Source of the DNA: a virus
Virus record (IMG/VR): IMGVR_UViG_3300028418_000025
Span: 1 to 25,699 of that record
DNA: 25,699 nt
Reading direction: 5' to 3' (one strand)
The position numbers and the translations under genes are program-made. Positions 17,849 through 24,484 of this stretch are shown here, one piece after another. The notes beneath the pieces are model-generated. The model was given only the letters and a program-made list of their open reading frames with translations. It was not told the DNA's origin and searched no databases. Every line of letters begins with the position of its first letter. Position 1 is the first letter of the stretch.

Positions 17849-17880
17849 ACTTGTTTATTTTATTTCTTACTTGTTTATTT
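17849..17880 (-). promoter_or_regulatory. Two direct copies of AAATAAACAAGT, 20 bp apart
   Basis: The first copy (17869-17880) overlaps the stop codon of the 261-aa gene and the second (17849-17860) follows 8 bases later, both in the coding-strand direction. The same 12-mer recurs at 10618-10629. Helical spacing (20 bp is close to two turns) would suit a binding site or a phage promoter, but function is inferred only from placement. Confidence 0.35.
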
Positions 17881-18660
17881 AAGTTTTTTATCTATAGACT
17901 TATATACTTCAAGTCCTTCATCTGTCTTAAACCACGCAGCCATTGCTGAGTAAGGATTTTCTTCAAAAGGAGTTACCATTAGTTTTTTGCCGTTACTCGC
18001 CCATTTAATAGTTCTTTGATCTGACGCTAAAGTTATAATACCTGCTTCTTTTGCGTTAATAGCAAAGTTTCTAAGCACAACATTTTCATCATTGGCTAAT
18101 TCTAAAACTAAAGCTGGATTATGTTTAGCAAACAATAATATATCTCTTTTTAATTCTTTGCTTGACAAAGAAGATACATCAGAACCAAGTTCTACCCTTA
18201 ATATAGCTTCAGCTTGATCTATATCCATATTTTTAGCCGTATTAAGCGCTTCTAATTGAAGGTCTAACATTGCTAATTCATCGACCGCTTCAACTTGTCT
18301 ATCTAATTCTTTAAATATTACATTGCTATGTGGGTGATGTTTTAAAAACTCTTGAAGAGTTCTTTTTTCTTTTGCTACATTCAATACACCTTTTTCAAAA
18401 ACAATATGACTAAGTGTCACGGGTCCTTTTTGTTCATCTACAAAAATGCTTCTTTGGTTAGTAGCGTATCTTAACTCTCTTTCATAACCTTTTTCTGGAT
18501 CAAACCAAACTAAAGGATATCTTCTACTATGCTTACTAGGTATGGTATAAGTTAAAGGTTCTTTATTTCCTGTTAAGTAATAATTTCTATTTTTATATTC
18601 CCAAGTGTCTTTTTTAACCTCTTGCTTGGGAGCAGGAGCTTTTTTTTCTTTTGTTTCCAT
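17875..18660 (-). CDS. Conserved-looking phage structural protein of unknown function (261 aa)
   Basis: The N-terminus is a Lys/Glu/Pro-rich linker (METKEKKAPAPKQEVKKDTW). Residues about 20-95 follow as a compact domain with YLTGNKEPLTYTIPSKHSRR, a PLVWFDPEKG segment, RYATNQ and VDEQKGP. The middle (about 95-170) is helical and charged (TLQEFLKHHPHSN, then LDRQVEAVDELAMLDLQLEA). Residues about 170-261 include KELKRDILLFAKHNPALVLE and end KSIDKKLK. It has no signal peptide or membrane segment. It stands between the small paralogues and the connector genes, so a virion role (head completion or internal head protein) is likely, but I do not recognise the family. It is preceded by a terminator hairpin and the TATTATATTATATT leader shared with the scaffold gene. 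Confidence 0.65.
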   Translation of the reverse strand: METKEKKAPAPKQEVKKDTWEYKNRNYYLTGNKEPLTYTIPSKHSRRYPLVWFDPEKGYERELRYATNQRSIFVDEQKGPVTLSHIVFEKGVLNVAKEKRTLQEFLKHHPHSNVIFKELDRQVEAVDELAMLDLQLEALNTAKNMDIDQAEAILRVELGSDVSSLSSKELKRDILLFAKHNPALVLELANDENVVLRNFAINAKEAGIITLASDQRTIKWASNGKKLMVTPFEENPYSAMAAWFKTDEGLEVYKSIDKKLK

Positions 18661-18680
18661 AATATAATATAATATAATAA
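18661..18680 (-). promoter_or_regulatory. TATTATATTATATT start-codon leader of the 261-aa gene
   Basis: The 14 bases directly before the ATG are identical to those before the scaffold gene. There is no Shine-Dalgarno sequence. The AT-only, unstructured leader probably governs initiation, as usual in Bacteroidota. Confidence 0.45.
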
Positions 18681-18682
18681 TT

Positions 18683-18706
18683 AAAAAAGATCCTACCTAA
18701 GTAGGA
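18683..18706 (-). terminator. Intrinsic terminator after the 96-aa gene
   Basis: On the coding strand the stem TCCTAC, loop TTAG and GTAGGA form a perfect six-pair hairpin, followed by TC and six T. It lies about 30 bp after the stop of the 96-aa gene and about 23 bp before the next start, so it should cut transcript levels of everything downstream. Confidence 0.75.
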
Positions 18707-18737
18707 CCTTGTATTTGTTTTTTTATTTTATCTAATC

Positions 18738-19028
18738 TTAACTAGCTACACTTGCTTGAACGTCCGCAATCGGTGAAGATAATTCCACGTCTAATGACGA
18801 GCCAGAAGCTCCATTAAGAATGTTTACACCTTTGATAACGGCATTAACATCATCTTGAGTCATAGTACCATTGGCGTCTTCTAATTGAAGTAAAATCCCA
18901 GTACTATAAGCAATCTCTAAGACTCCACTATCTTCTCTAACTGTATCAACGTTTTCAGTGGAAATCAAACCACCGAAACCTGGAACTAAAGCGGTAGCTC
19001 CAGTTGTTTTATATTTTAAATATCCCAT
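18738..19028 (-). CDS. Small capsid-associated protein, paralogue of the neighbouring 89-aa protein (96 aa)
   Basis: A small acidic protein starting MGYLKYKTTGATALVPGFGG and ending in SSPIADVQASVAS. It lines up with the 89-aa product: both begin MG-aromatic-aliphatic-K, have an I-x-x-[VE] strand, then a [YF]STGxxL strand pair, a D-rich helix, and INGASG or IEGASG followed by PI..V near the end. The two genes are 11 bp apart and lie directly behind the capsid gene, where cement, decoration or head-fibre-base proteins are common. A structural role is inferred; the family is not recognised. The terminator at 18683-18706 follows it. Confidence 0.65.
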   Translation of the reverse strand: MGYLKYKTTGATALVPGFGGLISTENVDTVREDSGVLEIAYSTGILLQLEDANGTMTQDDVNAVIKGVNILNGASGSSLDVELSSPIADVQASVAS

Positions 19029-19039
19029 AATTTATTTTT

Positions 19040-19309
19040 TTAAGTTATTTTACTTTTAGAAACACTCGTTATAGGCACGCTTAACTTTTCTGGAGCAATA
19101 CCTTCTCCTGAAGCTCCCTCAATTTTTAAAGCAGCTTTCATTATTTTTTCAGCATCTTTACTTTCAACACTTGACATAGCTACAGTGAGTATAGTCCCAG
19201 TTGAGTATTTAAACACAATGGTTGTAGCAGTTGTCGCAACGCTTATTATGTCATCTGCAGGTAATAGATCAAAAGTTCTATCAGCCTTGAATAATTTTAC
19301 AAATCCCAT
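19040..19309 (-). CDS. Small capsid-associated protein, paralogue of the neighbouring 96-aa protein (89 aa)
   Basis: It starts MGFVKLFKADRTFDLLPADD, followed by a beta-like stretch (IISVATTATTIVFKYSTGTI), a helix with KDAEKIMKAALKIEGASG, and a C-terminal strand (PITSVSKSKIT). The shared YSTGT/YSTGI and GASG segments mark it as a duplicate of the next gene. It is the first gene after the capsid gene and sits just behind a hairpin at 19330-19358, so its level may be set below that of the capsid protein. A decoration or minor head protein is likely, not proven. The ATG has an A-rich leader with no Shine-Dalgarno sequence. Confidence 0.65.
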   Translation of the reverse strand: MGFVKLFKADRTFDLLPADDIISVATTATTIVFKYSTGTILTVAMSSVESKDAEKIMKAALKIEGASGEGIAPEKLSVPITSVSKSKIT

Positions 19310-19329
19310 TTTTCTTATTTTTTAAATGT

Positions 19330-19358
19330 TAATAAAGTGGAGAGCGTTAACCCTCCAC
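19330..19358 (-). terminator. Partial terminator-like hairpin after the capsid gene
   Basis: On the coding strand GTGGAG, a ten-base loop with GTTAAC, and CTCCAC form a GC-rich six-pair stem followed by TTTATTAACATTT. The T-run is broken, so partial termination (or RNA stabilisation) is more likely than a full stop. The hairpin starts 14 bases after the capsid stop codon. Confidence 0.55.
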
Positions 19359-19371
19359 ATTTATATAATAA

Positions 19372-20871
19372 TTATACAGTTTTAAATAACACGAAGTTAT
19401 TTGCTGCTTGTGTAACTAAACATCTTTCAGTTAAGAAATGTACAGACATAGAATCTGAACCGTCAGTATAAGCACCACCTACAGAACCTGTAATCCAGTT
19501 TTTATATCTTCGATCTTCAGTTTCAGAAGCTCTGTATCTTACGTGTAAGAAAGGACGTCTAATGTTAGATCCTAACATTTGATCATACACTGTAGATGTT
19601 CCAGCTGGTATCATAACACCATCAATGGCATTAGATAAACCTCTAGTAGAAGCATCGTTTAAGTATTTCCAGTCAGTTTTATAAAAGTCATAAGAACCTC
19701 TTCTAAAACCAGTGAAACCAAAGTTAAGAGCCATTTCAGCCTCATTATCAAATAGACCATAAGAAGCAGCTTGAGTAGAAGCAAATCCACCGTTCATAGC
19801 AGCAATCATATCATCAAAATCAAGAGCAGTAGCTCTAGACAAAAATAACATGTTTTCTTCTATAGCACCTTGCTTGTCTAACTGCTTAAGGATAGCATCA
19901 AAGTCACCCATTGCACCTGAACCAGGAGCAGCAGCACCAGCAAAACCAGAATATACATTACCTCTTGTTTCAATAGCATCAAATAAACCTTGAGTACCTT
20001 TTAAATTAACAGCTGTAGCATTAGGCATTACAGGAGCGTAACCAGTAGCTACTTTCTCACCTTCAACTAATGCCATTTCCATATAGTCTTCGAATCTTAA
20101 TCTAGTTTCAGACTCAGCTTTTAGATACCATAAGTATCCAGAAGTACCATCTTCAGTAGAAACTTCAATCCAACCAATTTGAGCAGCGTCAGAACCGTTT
20201 ACACGATACTTGTCTCTAATTATAATTGGAGAGTTGTTAAACTCAGTAAATCCAGGCTCTATAGATGTCATACTAGCATCATCAGATCCTTTTTCAAATT
20301 CTGAACCATACACGAATAAATTTAACGCGTCAACACCAGTGTTTTGTAATCCTGTTGTAATAGTAGCTTTATCATAAGGTACAACAACTATTTCAGCCTT
20401 AGTACCAGTACCAGTACCAACACCACCAACATCAATAGGCTGTGTTACAGTAGATACAATAACTTTTTGAGTTATTAAACCTGTTGCATTATCAGCTATC
20501 AATAAAGTTTGATTTGCTTTTATAGCAACAGTGTTATTACCACCATCAGCTACTGCGTTAGCTTCGTCTAGTTGAATTTCAAAAGTAGTTCCACTTTTCC
20601 ATTGAACTTGGTTGTAAGAAACGTGTAATCTATTTTGTTCAGACCAAATTACTTGATCAGACGTCATAGGCATTTCAGCGCCTACCATTCTCAAGAAACC
20701 AGACAAAGTCCTGTTTCCGTATCTTTCCACCTCTTGCTCATAAAGCTCAGGTAGATATTGTTGTGACCAGTCAGAAGTTCCGTCAGCAAAATTTAAATAA
20801 TTATCTTGCAACGCCATTTTTTTCTGTGCTGGAATAAGTGAAGCTGGAAAAGCTCCTCCGGATAATCCCAT
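19372..20871 (-). CDS. Major capsid protein (499 aa)
   Basis: The length and place, after terminase, portal and scaffold and before small head proteins, fit the major capsid protein. The N-terminal arm (MGLSGGAFPASLIPAQKKMA, then a YLNFADGTSDWSQQYLPELY segment) is followed by a helical part with YGNRTLSGFLRMVG. A beta-rich insertion lies at about 105-190, with IQLDEANAVADGGNN and VVVPYDKATITTG. A body with EMALVEGEK, then DFDAILKQLDKQG follows. The C-terminus ends in RCLVTQAANNFVLFKTV. Composition is even, with many Asn, Gly and Ala and almost no Cys. An HK97-type fold is expected for a tailed phage but cannot be read from the sequence. A hairpin follows the stop. The ATG has an AT-rich leader (CATATATT). 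Confidence 0.85.
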   Translation of the reverse strand: MGLSGGAFPASLIPAQKKMALQDNYLNFADGTSDWSQQYLPELYEQEVERYGNRTLSGFLRMVGAEMPMTSDQVIWSEQNRLHVSYNQVQWKSGTTFEIQLDEANAVADGGNNTVAIKANQTLLIADNATGLITQKVIVSTVTQPIDVGGVGTGTGTKAEIVVVPYDKATITTGLQNTGVDALNLFVYGSEFEKGSDDASMTSIEPGFTEFNNSPIIIRDKYRVNGSDAAQIGWIEVSTEDGTSGYLWYLKAESETRLRFEDYMEMALVEGEKVATGYAPVMPNATAVNLKGTQGLFDAIETRGNVYSGFAGAAAPGSGAMGDFDAILKQLDKQGAIEENMLFLSRATALDFDDMIAAMNGGFASTQAASYGLFDNEAEMALNFGFTGFRRGSYDFYKTDWKYLNDASTRGLSNAIDGVMIPAGTSTVYDQMLGSNIRRPFLHVRYRASETEDRRYKNWITGSVGGAYTDGSDSMSVHFLTERCLVTQAANNFVLFKTV

Positions 20872-20894
20872 AATATATGTTTTATTTTTTAGTT

Positions 20895-22046
20895 TTAGTT
20901 ATGTTTTTTTATTCTTAACTTCGAACTATCTACACCACTAATTGCTTTAATCTTCATACCATTAATAAACATTTCGCCAGAGCTTGTAGCTCTAACTTCG
21001 TTTGTCATGTTTTTAGATTTAGCACTAACATCTCTAATTGCATCAGTTTTACCCTGCTCATAAAAATGTTTTGCTATTTTATCGGCATTAGAAGCGGTAT
21101 ATAAGGCTTTATGATATTTTTTGTAATCTTTGATTTCACCTTTTTTATCTAGGAACTTCCCAACAAAATTATTTAAATCAGATTGATCTTTAACCACACC
21201 ACTAGTGTCATTCACATTATATCTAAAAGACTTTTCTCCTACGTTATATTCAAAACCTTTGAATTCATCAGAGAAAAATTTATTAGTATTGTTTGTAAAT
21301 ACTTCGTGACGTTTTTTAACAACCTCTTGTTCTTCGTTGTATCTATTGAAAAAGTCATCAGCTTTTGACGGTTCTTTTGATATAGAAGATTTCAACTTGA
21401 TCTCTTCATAATATTTATCTCTTGAACTCTGCAAAAAACCTTTGGCTTTGGCAATTTCTTCTTTGTAAGCTAGCTTTTTCTTTTTAATTGCTCTCTCTTC
21501 ATCGTCTTCGTTCCACGAAAAATTATCATCCATTAGAAAATTTATTTCTTCTGAATTCAAATGTGGCTTGCTTACACTATAATATTCTTTAAGTAATTTT
21601 TCTCCACTTAACTTGCTGTAATCTCTGTTTAAATTAACGTAATCTTCTACAGTACCACCAGTATCTTTCATAAAGTCTACTAACTTTTCAATGTTTTCTG
21701 GTAATTGTATTTGTGGATTTTCTACTACTTGTTGCTTAATTTCTTCAACAACCTCTTTAGTTTCTTCAACTTCCTCTTTCTTATCATCTACTTTTATTTC
21801 TTCAATGATCGGAGATTCTTCTACTTTAGTTTCTTCAACTATAGGTTGTTCAGCTTTAACTTCTTCTACTTTAGTTTCTTCAACTTTTGGTATTTCTATT
21901 TTAGCTTCTACTTTTGGCTCTTCTTTTTGAGCCATATTGACTTTAACTACCTCTTTATTTGTAGTTAATTTTTTCATTTTCTTTTTAATTTTAAAATCAC
22001 CTTGGGCTAACTCGCCACTGGGTGTTTCTTTTATCTCTTCTGACAT
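20895..22046 (-). CDS. Probable capsid scaffolding protein with Glu/Lys-rich N-terminus (383 aa)
   Basis: Residues about 25-125 are a low-complexity run of Lys, Glu and Val in VEETKVEE-like units, followed by a helical, strongly charged body (about 125-360, for example FMDDNFSWNEDDEERAIKKK). The C-terminus is basic and ends KIKAISGVDSSKLRIKKHN. No membrane segment or enzyme motif is seen. It lies between the portal and the capsid gene, the usual place of a scaffolding or assembly protein, and this composition is typical of scaffolds. An internal head protein is the main alternative. It shares the 14-nt leader TATTATATTATATT with the 261-aa gene. Confidence 0.7.
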   Translation of the reverse strand: MSEEIKETPSGELAQGDFKIKKKMKKLTTNKEVVKVNMAQKEEPKVEAKIEIPKVEETKVEEVKAEQPIVEETKVEESPIIEEIKVDDKKEEVEETKEVVEEIKQQVVENPQIQLPENIEKLVDFMKDTGGTVEDYVNLNRDYSKLSGEKLLKEYYSVSKPHLNSEEINFLMDDNFSWNEDDEERAIKKKKLAYKEEIAKAKGFLQSSRDKYYEEIKLKSSISKEPSKADDFFNRYNEEQEVVKKRHEVFTNNTNKFFSDEFKGFEYNVGEKSFRYNVNDTSGVVKDQSDLNNFVGKFLDKKGEIKDYKKYHKALYTASNADKIAKHFYEQGKTDAIRDVSAKSKNMTNEVRATSSGEMFINGMKIKAISGVDSSKLRIKKHN

Positions 22047-22060
22047 AATATAATATAATA
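22047..22060 (-). promoter_or_regulatory. TATTATATTATATT start-codon leader of the scaffold gene
   Basis: The 14 bases directly before the ATG are identical to those before the gene at 17875-18660. No Shine-Dalgarno sequence is present, so this AT-only leader is probably the initiation signal. Confidence 0.45.
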
Positions 22061-22071
22061 GTTATTAAAAA

Positions 22072-24480
22072 TTATCTAGGCATAAATTGCTCCATGCCAA
22101 TTCCACCTAGATTATCGTTGCCCTTTGATTCGAAGTTTATTGGTAAACCATCTTCTTTTCTTTGGGTTATCATTTCGCTTTGTTGTGTACCTTGTATTTT
22201 AACTCTTTTATCTTTTCTATCTTCAATATCTTGCTCTTTTTGTTTTATAACCCCAGCTTGCTCTTTAGCTAATTGAATGTTAAATTGGAATTCAGCTTGC
22301 ATAAGATCTTTTTTAATAGCAGCTTCTGTCTGTAACCTTTGTATTTCAAATTGAGATTTAGCTTGCTCTACTTGCACCTTACTATTTACCATGCTTTCTT
22401 GCTTTTGCAATTCAGCTAGCGTTGCCTTTTCATTTGCTTCTATTTGAGATTGAGACTGAGCTTGTATTTGTTGTAATTTTAATTCCTGATCTTTTTGTTG
22501 TTTTTCTACTCTTCTTTTTTTAATCATAGTGTTAGCAAGTTTTAAATTACTAACCTCTCTTATATCTATAGCATCTTCTAAATTTATAGATTGCGTTTGT
22601 AGAGCTATTTGTATATTTTTTTCTAAATTAGCTTTTTCTTCTTCATCTGGCTCAAGTTCTATAAATATACCAAAGTCATGTATATTAACTTGTGATAATT
22701 CAGCTAGTGTTTCAGTATTAAAATTAGATATACTATTTATTAATGACATTCTAGTTAGAGGAAACATTAAAGAGTCAGCAACTCTTAATGATATATTCTC
22801 ACATGTTTTTAATGTTAAATATAGACTCGCTTGTAGTATGTGTCTTGTTGCTACATTTGAATTAGCAGCTGCTAGTTTTTGCAAACCTACTAAAGCATTA
22901 GAGTCGGGCTGACTACCATCCCTAGCCTCATTAAGGCCTGTAGTATCTCTTATCATTTGTAAATAATATTGATAAGCATTTATTAAAGCTGATATTTTAC
23001 CACCACCTGAAGATGATTGTAATTCTTGTATAGGAACTTTGCCCCTGTTAGCCTCACCATCTTGAGTCAAAGATCTACCAACTACAGAACCAGTTTGAAA
23101 ATACATATTTAAAGCTTCTGCTGGGTTGTAGTTAGTTCCATTACCTAGATCAACTTCTGCTAAACCGTCCATGTCTAAGTAAACTCCATCAGGAACCATT
23201 CTTGACATTACCTGTTGTAATTTTAAATGAGTTAATTGAATCATATCAGCAAAACCGGTTATCCTACTCACTAAACTTTCTATTCTGCCTTGATACATTC
23301 TAGGAGCAGTTATATTATAGCTTAAGTTTACTCTTGAGGTATCAGCATAAGGCCTTGTCATGTTCTCTGCCATTCTCCAGTCTAGCATCATTTCTAAACC
23401 AAGAACTTTAGCTCCAGAATATAAAGTTTCAATAGATCTTGAAGCTTTATCAAAATTGTCTGTTAAATCTACTTGTAAAAAAGTATCTTGTTTTTCTATA
23501 GTTTTTTCTAAACCACTAGTTGTTTTTTTAATTTTAAATACTTGATCAATATAACTTTTCCATTCAAAGTAAAGCACTTGAACAGTGTTTTGATCATATC
23601 TACCATTAAAATTAGAAGAATAAGCAGTGTTACCGTTATAGTTTTGAAGTTTTTTTACTTGCTCAGGAGTTAAGCTTGGAAATTGTTTTTTTAACTCTAC
23701 TATAGGAACATTTTTTACTTCACCAACGTAGTATACGTCTTCAAAGTTAGGATCATTAGTGTAAGAATATACTAAATTAGCTGGATCTACGTATTCTACA
23801 ACTATACCTTCAGAAGGATTCCAACTAGTTTTAACACAAGATATTCCTAAAACTGTTAAATCATAATTTAATCTTTTTCTAATTAAATGATATTTATTTT
23901 TATTTAAAACTTGATCTATAACTTCCTCCTCCGCAACTTCAATAGCTTGCTTGTAGTTCATTTGCATGTGTAGAGGTATATCGTCTAGATTTTCTGGAGT
24001 ATTTTTATCTCTCGATTCTTTCATACTAATACCAAATTCTTGCATTACAACATCGTTGAAAGCTTTATTCTCTATATCCATAATAATACGCTGAGCATAT
24101 TCAGTTCTTTTCTTTAAAGAAGTTGGATCTTGAGCCATTGCTTTAACATCATAAGATCTTTGACCCATACCATTAACGACGATGTCTACAAATTTAGGTA
24201 TAATAGGAACTGGTTTCCAGTCTAAGTTAAGATAAGATAAATCACCATTTATTGCTAATTCATCTTTGTATTTTTGAACTGGCTGTTCTGCTCTAGCATA
24301 AAGTCTTAAATTGTGAAAATTATTTGCATTAGTCATATATCTATAGCCGTTGCCTTGAGAGTTTCTAAACCACTCGCCTTCTACCGCTCTTGCAACTTTT
24401 AAACCATATTCGTAAGTAGCTTTTTCTGCAGCAGGTACTACCTGATCCGGAAATGTACTATATGTTGTTGTAGCTTGCAT
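22072..24480 (-). CDS. Portal protein with long coiled-coil C-terminus (802 aa)
   Basis: The dodecameric portal sits at one capsid vertex, takes in DNA from the terminase and later joins the tail. Evidence is the place directly after terminase (4-bp gap) and the recognisable N-terminal core: LYARAEQPVQKYKDEL at about 60-75, GDLSYLNLDW at 79-88 and IPKFVDIVVNG at 93-103. This core resembles portals of crAss-like phages. A middle region (about 190-330) includes a helix-rich wing with NKNKYHLIRKRLNYD. Residues about 655-763 are a long Gln/Lys/Glu-rich coiled coil, the extension expected of the portal barrel in this group. The total length is close to the 800 or so residues I recall for such portals. 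No truncation is seen. The ATG has an AAATAT leader with no Shine-Dalgarno sequence. Confidence 0.88.
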   Translation of the reverse strand: MQATTTYSTFPDQVVPAAEKATYEYGLKVARAVEGEWFRNSQGNGYRYMTNANNFHNLRLYARAEQPVQKYKDELAINGDLSYLNLDWKPVPIIPKFVDIVVNGMGQRSYDVKAMAQDPTSLKKRTEYAQRIIMDIENKAFNDVVMQEFGISMKESRDKNTPENLDDIPLHMQMNYKQAIEVAEEEVIDQVLNKNKYHLIRKRLNYDLTVLGISCVKTSWNPSEGIVVEYVDPANLVYSYTNDPNFEDVYYVGEVKNVPIVELKKQFPSLTPEQVKKLQNYNGNTAYSSNFNGRYDQNTVQVLYFEWKSYIDQVFKIKKTTSGLEKTIEKQDTFLQVDLTDNFDKASRSIETLYSGAKVLGLEMMLDWRMAENMTRPYADTSRVNLSYNITAPRMYQGRIESLVSRITGFADMIQLTHLKLQQVMSRMVPDGVYLDMDGLAEVDLGNGTNYNPAEALNMYFQTGSVVGRSLTQDGEANRGKVPIQELQSSSGGGKISALINAYQYYLQMIRDTTGLNEARDGSQPDSNALVGLQKLAAANSNVATRHILQASLYLTLKTCENISLRVADSLMFPLTRMSLINSISNFNTETLAELSQVNIHDFGIFIELEPDEEEKANLEKNIQIALQTQSINLEDAIDIREVSNLKLANTMIKKRRVEKQQKDQELKLQQIQAQSQSQIEANEKATLAELQKQESMVNSKVQVEQAKSQFEIQRLQTEAAIKKDLMQAEFQFNIQLAKEQAGVIKQKEQDIEDRKDKRVKIQGTQQSEMITQRKEDGLPINFESKGNDNLGGIGMEQFMPR

Positions 24481-24484
24481 ATAT

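Larger units (their letters stand above)
17460..17874 (-). other. 415-bp noncoding gap, possible leader RNA of the tail genes
   Basis: This is the only gap above 100 bp. On the coding strand it starts with two AAATAAACAAGT copies 20 bp apart, continues through AT-rich sequence with an imperfect 20-bp tandem repeat, and ends in a terminator-like hairpin 20 or so bases before the ATG at 17459. The longest reading frames I found on the minus strand are 37 and 18 codons. I found no tRNA T-loop or anticodon arm. It could hold a promoter plus attenuator, a small RNA ending at the hairpin, or the remains of a lost gene. Confidence 0.5.

Noticed and set aside
17460-17874. A tRNA in the 415-bp gap
   Set aside because: I found no T-arm GTTCRA consensus, no CCA-type acceptor stem pairing and no anticodon arm on either strand.
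21183-21968. Plus-strand ORFs rich in Ser/Thr/Phe opposite the scaffold gene
   Set aside because: They mirror the repetitive Glu/Lys-rich scaffold coding sequence and are shadows, not genes.
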